Part shown: piece after piece, positions 59,632 to 64,000 of the stretch
How positions within the stretch are numbered: the first letter of the stretch is position 1
How the letters are laid out: each line of letters begins with the position of its first letter
From: UBA11986 sp031402435
GTDB taxonomy: Bacteria; Bacteroidota; Ignavibacteria; UBA10030; UBA6906
NCBI GenBank assembly: GCA_031402435.1
Contig: JANNSJ010000012.1
Coordinates: 19,739 to 83,738 of the forward strand
Length of the DNA stretch: 64,000 nt
Direction: 5' to 3'
Translations under genes and position numbers: made by a program
The notes under the pieces: generated by a model
What the model was told of the DNA's origin: nothing
What the model saw: the letters and a program-made list of their open reading frames with translations, nothing else
The model's database searches: none

Positions 59632-60441
59632 ATGGACTTCAACCTCAGTGAATGGCTCAACCTGGCTGCCCGGTGGATTCACGTCTTTGCCGGCATCATG
59701 TGGATCGGGCAGACATATTTTTTCACGTGGCTGGACGGTCGATTCACAGAAATGATGGGCGAGAAGGGAGAGCAAAACCCGGACGACCGTATATGGATGG
59801 TGCATAGCGGCGGCTTCTACGTTGTGGAGAAGCAAAAGGTTCCGAAGAAAATGCCGGGCACACTCCATTGGTTCAAATGGGAAGCCGCGATTACATGGAT
59901 GAGCGGAATCTTCCTGCTTATGGTCGTGTACTATTTCGGCGGTTTGATGGTGAACGAGAACGTGAGTGAAGGGAAGGCGATTCTTGTCGGTGTGGGTTTC
60001 ATGTTGGTGGCGTGGCCGGTGTACAACATCCTCTGGCGTTCGCCTATTTCAAAGAATGAACGTGTCGGCGTCGCCATCTCGTATGCGCTAGTAGTGTTAT
60101 CCGCGTACGGATTGACATACTTCATGGATGGCCGGGCAATGTACATCCACATTGGCGCGATGTTCGGCACGTTGATGACGGTGAATGTGTGGGAAGTAAT
60201 CCTGCCGGCACAACGAAAGCTGGTTGCAGCATTGAATGCCGGCCAGTCGCCCGATATGGAGCTTGCCTACAGAGCAAAAACACGTTCCAAGCACAACACG
60301 TTCATGGTCGTTCCGGTGGTGTTCATTATGATCAGCAACCATTTTCCCACGGCCTCTTACGGCACATCAGAGAACTGGATTGTTCTTTCGATTCTTGTGC
60401 TTGTCGGCTGGGGCGCAGCGACGATTCTGCGCAGGGCTTAG
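59632..60441 (+). CDS. PuuD-type urate-oxidase membrane domain, no cytochrome
   Basis: 269 residues with eight hydrophobic helices. It matches the N-terminal domain of the membrane urate hydroxylase PuuD: NLAARWIHVFAGIMWIGQTYFFTWLD, SGGFYVVEKQKVPKKMPGTLHWFKWEA, YIHIGAMFGTLMTVNVWEVILPAQRK and SNHFPTASYG. In full-length PuuD a C-terminal cytochrome c takes the electrons; here the protein ends after the membrane part. It might work with a separate cytochrome or do something else. No purine-catabolism genes are adjacent. Confidence 0.75.
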   Translation: MDFNLSEWLNLAARWIHVFAGIMWIGQTYFFTWLDGRFTEMMGEKGEQNPDDRIWMVHSGGFYVVEKQKVPKKMPGTLHWFKWEAAITWMSGIFLLMVVYYFGGLMVNENVSEGKAILVGVGFMLVAWPVYNILWRSPISKNERVGVAISYALVVLSAYGLTYFMDGRAMYIHIGAMFGTLMTVNVWEVILPAQRKLVAALNAGQSPDMELAYRAKTRSKHNTFMVVPVVFIMISNHFPTASYGTSENWIVLSILVLVGWGAATILRRA

Positions 60442-60452
60442 CATTCTCATGC

Positions 60453-60475
60453 TTCTCCCCTTTGGGGGCGTTTTT
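60453..60475 (+). terminator. Weak terminator after PuuD-like gene
   Basis: CTCCCC, TTT, GGGGG hairpin followed by GCGTTTTT, 12 bases after the stop. Short stem but G+C-rich with a T-run. Confidence 0.5.
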
Positions 60476-60498
60476 CATCTCATCATGCGGAGGGTAAT

Positions 60499-60747
60499 AT
60501 GCACATCATCTGGGTAATCATCATCGGGTTTATTGCAGGTGCAATCGCCAAATTCCTCATGCCTGGAAAAGACGGTGGCGGGTTCATTATCACCACACTT
60601 CTTGGCGTTGCAGGAGCGATCGTTGCAAATTTCCTGGGGCGTGCGATTGGATGGTACACCGAAGGAGAAGGCGCCGGGTTCATTGCAGCTATCGTCGGTG
60701 CGATCATTATCCTGGCGGTGTACCGATTTATCAGGAAGAAGCAATAA
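60499..60747 (+). CDS. GlsB/YeaQ/YmgE-family membrane protein
   Basis: 82 residues with three hydrophobic helices. IIGFIAGAIAKFLMPGKDGGGFIITTLLGVAGAIVANFLG and the final GAIIILAVYRFI match the transglycosylase-associated (GlsB/YeaQ/YmgE) family, a small stress-linked inner-membrane protein. A GGAGGG lies before the ATG. Function is not established; the family is often induced by acid, salt or envelope stress. Length is typical. Confidence 0.85.
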   Translation: MHIIWVIIIGFIAGAIAKFLMPGKDGGGFIITTLLGVAGAIVANFLGRAIGWYTEGEGAGFIAAIVGAIIILAVYRFIRKKQ

Positions 60748-60822
60748 GCAATTTCGTGAGAGATTCTGATTACATAGATTGTCCTTGTTGCGCATGATCA
60801 ATCACACCTCTTTTTCTTCCAA

Positions 60823-62298
60823 ATGAAAATTGCTATAGCTGCTTCCGAGGCCACACCCTTTGCAAAAGCGGGCGGGCTTGCAGATGTCGTCGGAGCACTT
60901 CCCAAAGCTCTTCATCAACTTGGCTGTGAAGTCAAAATCTTCATGCCCAAGTACTCGTCCATCGACGAGGCGAAGTACGACCTGCACTACGAGTACGCCA
61001 TCGGAGAAATGCTGGTGCGGGTCAACGGTTACCCATGGCCTGTGCATGTGCAGCGCTCCACTCTCCCGGGCTCACCCGTGGAAATCTACTTTATCGACTG
61101 TCCTCATTTCTTTCATCGCAAGGACATCTACACGAATGATCCCGACGAGGACGAGCGCTTCATCTTGTTCAGCAAGGCAGTGATCGAGACTCTCCAGCGC
61201 CTTCAATGGGCGCCTGATGTTATCCATTGCAATGACTGGCAAACCGGACTCATCCCCATCCTCCTGAAAGAAAACTATAAATGGGATATGTTGTTTAGCG
61301 GAACAGCAACACTTCTTTCCATACATAACATCGGTTACCAGGGACTTTTTTTGCGATCGGCATTGCAGGCGGCAGAGCTTCGCGATGATCTGTTCTATCC
61401 CGGCGGCCCTCTGGAATTCAACAAGGGTGTTTCCTTCCTGAAGGCCGGCATCCTCTACTCGGAAATTATCAGTACGGTCAGCGAAACGTATGCCCATGAA
61501 ATCCTGACGCCAGACTATGGGGCGGGAATGGAGGACGTCCTTCGCACCCGCGAGCGTGATCTGTATGGCGTCATCAACGGCATTGATGATGATGTGTGGA
61601 ATCCCGTAACCGACCATCATCTTCCTCACCATTACTCCGCTCGCAATCTCGACGGCAAGCAGAAGAACAAACAGTTCCTGTTGAGCAACGCCGGCATGCA
61701 GTTCGTTGAACGCCGTCCGGTCATCGGCATCATTTCAAGGCTCGTCGCACAAAAGGGTTTCGACCTCGTTGCTGATGCCATCAGCGACCTGATGGCAATG
61801 GACGCACAGTGGGTGGTACTTGGCAGTGGGGAGAGTCGATATGAGAACCTGTTTATTTCGATGGCACAATCGTTGCCGCATCAAGTGTGGACCTACATCG
61901 GTTTTAACAACGAGCTCGCGCATCTCATCGAAGCCGGTGCTGATATGTTTCTCATGCCATCGCACTACGAGCCATGTGGTCTGAACCAGATGTACAGTCT
62001 GCGGTATGGCACGGTGCCCATCGTGCGAAAGACCGGTGGACTCGCAGACACTGTGCGGGATTGGCACGAATATGAATCGCAGGGATTTGATGCAGGGAAT
62101 GGCATCTCATTCAGTGATTCCTCGGGATATGCCCTGGCGACAAGCGTCCACCGTGCCCTGGAACTCTTCAAAAACAAACAACTCTGGCGCAAGATTCAGC
62201 TGAATGGCATGAAGGCCGATTTTTCTTGGAAGGCTTCAGCAAGGAAATATGTTACGCTCTATGAGAGAGCAATCGCACGCAGAAGGAGCGGGCGATGA
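60823..62298 (+). CDS. glgA: Glycogen synthase (ADP-glucose type)
   Basis: 491 residues, usual GlgA length. The GT5 acceptor-site motif is KAGGLADVVGALPKAL (15-30); IHCNDWQTGLIPILL, SIHNIGYQG, IISRLVAQKGFDL and PSHYEPCGLNQMYSLRYGT follow, the last holding the catalytic E-x7-E. It extends alpha-1,4-glucan from ADP-glucose (or UDP-glucose). No other glg gene is nearby. Its TGA overlaps the ATG of the Kir channel gene. Confidence 0.93.
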   Translation: MKIAIAASEATPFAKAGGLADVVGALPKALHQLGCEVKIFMPKYSSIDEAKYDLHYEYAIGEMLVRVNGYPWPVHVQRSTLPGSPVEIYFIDCPHFFHRKDIYTNDPDEDERFILFSKAVIETLQRLQWAPDVIHCNDWQTGLIPILLKENYKWDMLFSGTATLLSIHNIGYQGLFLRSALQAAELRDDLFYPGGPLEFNKGVSFLKAGILYSEIISTVSETYAHEILTPDYGAGMEDVLRTRERDLYGVINGIDDDVWNPVTDHHLPHHYSARNLDGKQKNKQFLLSNAGMQFVERRPVIGIISRLVAQKGFDLVADAISDLMAMDAQWVVLGSGESRYENLFISMAQSLPHQVWTYIGFNNELAHLIEAGADMFLMPSHYEPCGLNQMYSLRYGTVPIVRKTGGLADTVRDWHEYESQGFDAGNGISFSDSSGYALATSVHRALELFKNKQLWRKIQLNGMKADFSWKASARKYVTLYERAIARRRSGR

Positions 62299-63275
62299 AG
62301 CGTGTAAAAATCTCAAAGCCGGCCAGCGAGAAGGCCACTGTTCAATTACAGGATGAGCTTCGCGATCTCGGTCTTGGCACCAAAGTAGCGCAGGAGAGCC
62401 ACGAGCGGTTCCTGAACAAGGACGGCACGTTTACCGTACAGCGCAAAGGCCTCGGGTACTTCAACTCACTCAGCCTGTACCATTGGCTGTTGTCGATTTC
62501 GTGGGCTCATTACATGTTTATGCTGATTGGTTTCTACTTCATCGTCAACATAATGTTTGCGTTCGCATACTATCTTTGCGGACCGGAATCGTTCCAGGGA
62601 GTGGTCGAAGCAACCTCCCACGGGTGGGCTGTGGATGCGTTCTTCTTCAGCGTTCAAACAATCGCAACCATTGGGTACGGAAGAATCAACCCGGTAAGCC
62701 TTGCGGCGAACGTCCTTGTCACTCTTGAATCACTTGTCGGGTTGCTCGGTCTCGCGCTCGCCACGGGAATTCTGTTCGCCCGCTTCTCACGCCCGTCCGC
62801 CAAAATCCTTTACAGCAACAATGCTGTCGTTGCACCTTACCGGGGTATCACGGCGTTTGAGTTCCGTATCGCCAACGAGCGGAGCAACCAGCTTATTGAA
62901 GTGAACGTGAACGTCACATTGAGCAGATTTGAAATGGAGGATGGAAAGCACGTGCGGAGATTTCACCAGTTGCCCCTGGAGCGAAAATCGGTGGTGTTCT
63001 TCCCGTTGAACTGGACAATCGTGCATCCGATTGATGAGTCCAGCCCGTTGTTCGGCGTGACCGAGCAAACGCTCAATGAATCTGATGCAGAATTCCTTGT
63101 CCTGCTTACCGCGGTTGATGAAACATTCTCGCAAACTGTTTATTCACGCTCGTCCTACAAGGATCACGAAGTGATCTGGGGAGCAAAGTTCACAAGTATG
63201 TTCCACACCATCGACGGCAGGGGCACCGTTGACCTTCACAAAATTCATGACGTGGAGAAGGTCAGCCCATCGTGA
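62295..63275 (+). CDS. KirBac-type inward-rectifier potassium channel
   Basis: 326 residues with the KirBac plan: N-terminal tail with a slide helix (about 52-72), TM1 (about 73-95), pore helix and selectivity filter TIGYG (125-129 in TIATIGYGR), TM2 (about 137-163), and a C-terminal beta-sandwich (FEFRIANERSNQLIEVNV, WTIVHPIDESSPL). Tetramer inferred; passes K+ inward and is expected to respond to lipids and pH. Translation is probably coupled to glgA through the ATGA overlap. The pairing of a glycogen enzyme with a K+ channel is unusual. Confidence 0.9.
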   Translation: MKRVKISKPASEKATVQLQDELRDLGLGTKVAQESHERFLNKDGTFTVQRKGLGYFNSLSLYHWLLSISWAHYMFMLIGFYFIVNIMFAFAYYLCGPESFQGVVEATSHGWAVDAFFFSVQTIATIGYGRINPVSLAANVLVTLESLVGLLGLALATGILFARFSRPSAKILYSNNAVVAPYRGITAFEFRIANERSNQLIEVNVNVTLSRFEMEDGKHVRRFHQLPLERKSVVFFPLNWTIVHPIDESSPLFGVTEQTLNESDAEFLVLLTAVDETFSQTVYSRSSYKDHEVIWGAKFTSMFHTIDGRGTVDLHKIHDVEKVSPS

Positions 63276-63290
63276 TATCACCCCACACAA

Positions 63291-64000
63291 ATGCCTCACC
63301 TGCTTGAATTGCTTGATGCGCGAATTCCCGCGTGGGAGAGAGCGTCTCTTACAAGGCGTAACTGCCCCCTCTGTCAGTCGGAAGGCGACGAGTGTTATGT
63401 CCGCCCCGATCAATTGCACATCCGTCATTGTTCGGTATGCGACTGCTACTTCATATCCCCCTCTCCAACCGCCGGAGAACTCAGCACGTTGTACTCGAAC
63501 TATTACTCGCATCACCGTGGGTCTGAGTTTCAGCAGTACTATGATGATCCGGTGCTCGTGAGAGAAATGTTTGCGCTCGATCCGAAATCGGATTTGAGAG
63601 CCAGGACACTATCATCTCTTATGCGCCTTGAAGGCAAACGGGTGCTTGATGCTGGATTTGGCATGGGGCAAAACCTTCTCCTCATGAAGAAACTCGGCGC
63701 TGATGTTGCCGGTATTGACCTTGATCCTGACGCCGTTGAGTTTGCACGCAACGTCCTCCATATTGAGAACGTTCGACAGGTCGATATCATGACTCTTTCC
63801 AACACCGGGGTTTATGATCTTATAACGCTCCATGATGTTATCGAACACCCGCTCGACCCGATGAATGTTCTCAACAAAGCAAAGAGTTTACTTTCGCCAG
63901 ATGGTTTGCTATCGATTTGGACGCCAAATGCTTCTTTTGTAAACAGGGAGCTGCAGCCGGTTGTGTTCAGAGTCGACCTTGAGCATATGCAATACCTGAC
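63291..64000 (+). CDS. SAM-dependent methyltransferase with zinc ribbon (partial)
   Basis: Frame open from the ATG at 63291 past the window's end. Cysteines 25, 28, 47 and 50 (CPLC and CSVC) form a zinc ribbon, followed by a class I methyltransferase domain with VLDAGFGMGQN (motif I, about 118-128), GIDLDPDAVEFA and LHDVIEHPLDP. Such proteins methylate sugars or small molecules, often in polysaccharide or antibiotic pathways. The C-terminus is cut off, so the function cannot be narrowed. It begins 15 bases after the Kir gene and may be co-transcribed. Confidence 0.8.
   Translation, partial: MPHLLELLDARIPAWERASLTRRNCPLCQSEGDECYVRPDQLHIRHCSVCDCYFISPSPTAGELSTLYSNYYSHHRGSEFQQYYDDPVLVREMFALDPKSDLRARTLSSLMRLEGKRVLDAGFGMGQNLLLMKKLGADVAGIDLDPDAVEFARNVLHIENVRQVDIMTLSNTGVYDLITLHDVIEHPLDPMNVLNKAKSLLSPDGLLSIWTPNASFVNRELQPVVFRVDLEHMQYL

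Overview
The window is gene-dense chromosomal DNA of roughly even base composition from a bacterium of the Bacteroidota / Ignavibacteriota / Chlorobiota (FCB) group, probably an uncultured relative of Ignavibacteria. Four things point there: a type IX secretion C-terminal domain with the YPNPFNP signature at 58364-59590; an Oar-like TonB-dependent receptor; the purH-mreBCD-mrdA-rodA gene order; and repeated candidate promoters of the form TTG-N19/20-TAnnTTTG, the Bacteroidota primary sigma pattern. No rRNA, convincing tRNA, CRISPR array, transposase or prophage was found.

Layout. 1-3234: end of a peptide-type ABC importer operon (two permeases and a double ATPase). 3361-12019: amino-acid permease, 30-codon micro-ORF, YdeI-like protein, Bcr/CflA exporter (minus strand), tricorn-like protease, EamA transporter, thioredoxin. 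12101-14780 (minus): SPFH membrane protein and a CNBD-GAF-SpoIIE phosphatase. 14930-23738: LD-carboxypeptidase, then a compact run purN-purH-mreB-mreC-mreD-mrdA-rodA joining late purine synthesis to the elongation machinery. 23881-29912: LonC-type protease, YbaK deacylase, dCTP deaminase, ferritin-like protein, GTP-dependent PEP carboxykinase. 30321-35811: large hybrid histidine kinase, exported MsrA, DUF4956 protein with a small membrane partner. 35915-43309: two secreted amidohydrolase-fold proteins, esterase, TerC, M48 protease. 43306-47486: PlsC, GatC, KdsB, DUF502, CTP synthase, mostly overlapping by 4 bases. 47524-52669: SnoaL-like lipoprotein, adenosine deaminase, TonB receptor. 52824-54892: an AT-richer accessory patch with a frameshifted DUF262/DUF1524 (GmrSD-type) gene and a DUF1272 protein. 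54914-64000: membrane proteins, DUF4345-DUF3224 fusion, thioredoxin-fold protein, Ycf48-like secreted protein, PuuD-type membrane domain, GlsB protein, glycogen synthase, Kir channel and the start of a methyltransferase.

Most of the window is housekeeping. The parts most worth checking are: a 35-bp exact direct repeat (48063-48097 and 52729-52763), each copy sitting between a terminator hairpin and the next gene; the frameshifted GmrSD-type gene; a ferritin-like gene with two compensating frameshifts; two adjacent secreted proteins that have lost amidohydrolase metal ligands; a nested inverted-repeat element at 41978-42079; a DUF4345-DUF3224 fusion with an internal start and signal peptide; and a 30-codon membrane micro-ORF with a near-perfect ribosome binding site. 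I did not see an unmistakably new multi-gene system. All family assignments come from reading motifs by eye, without database searches.
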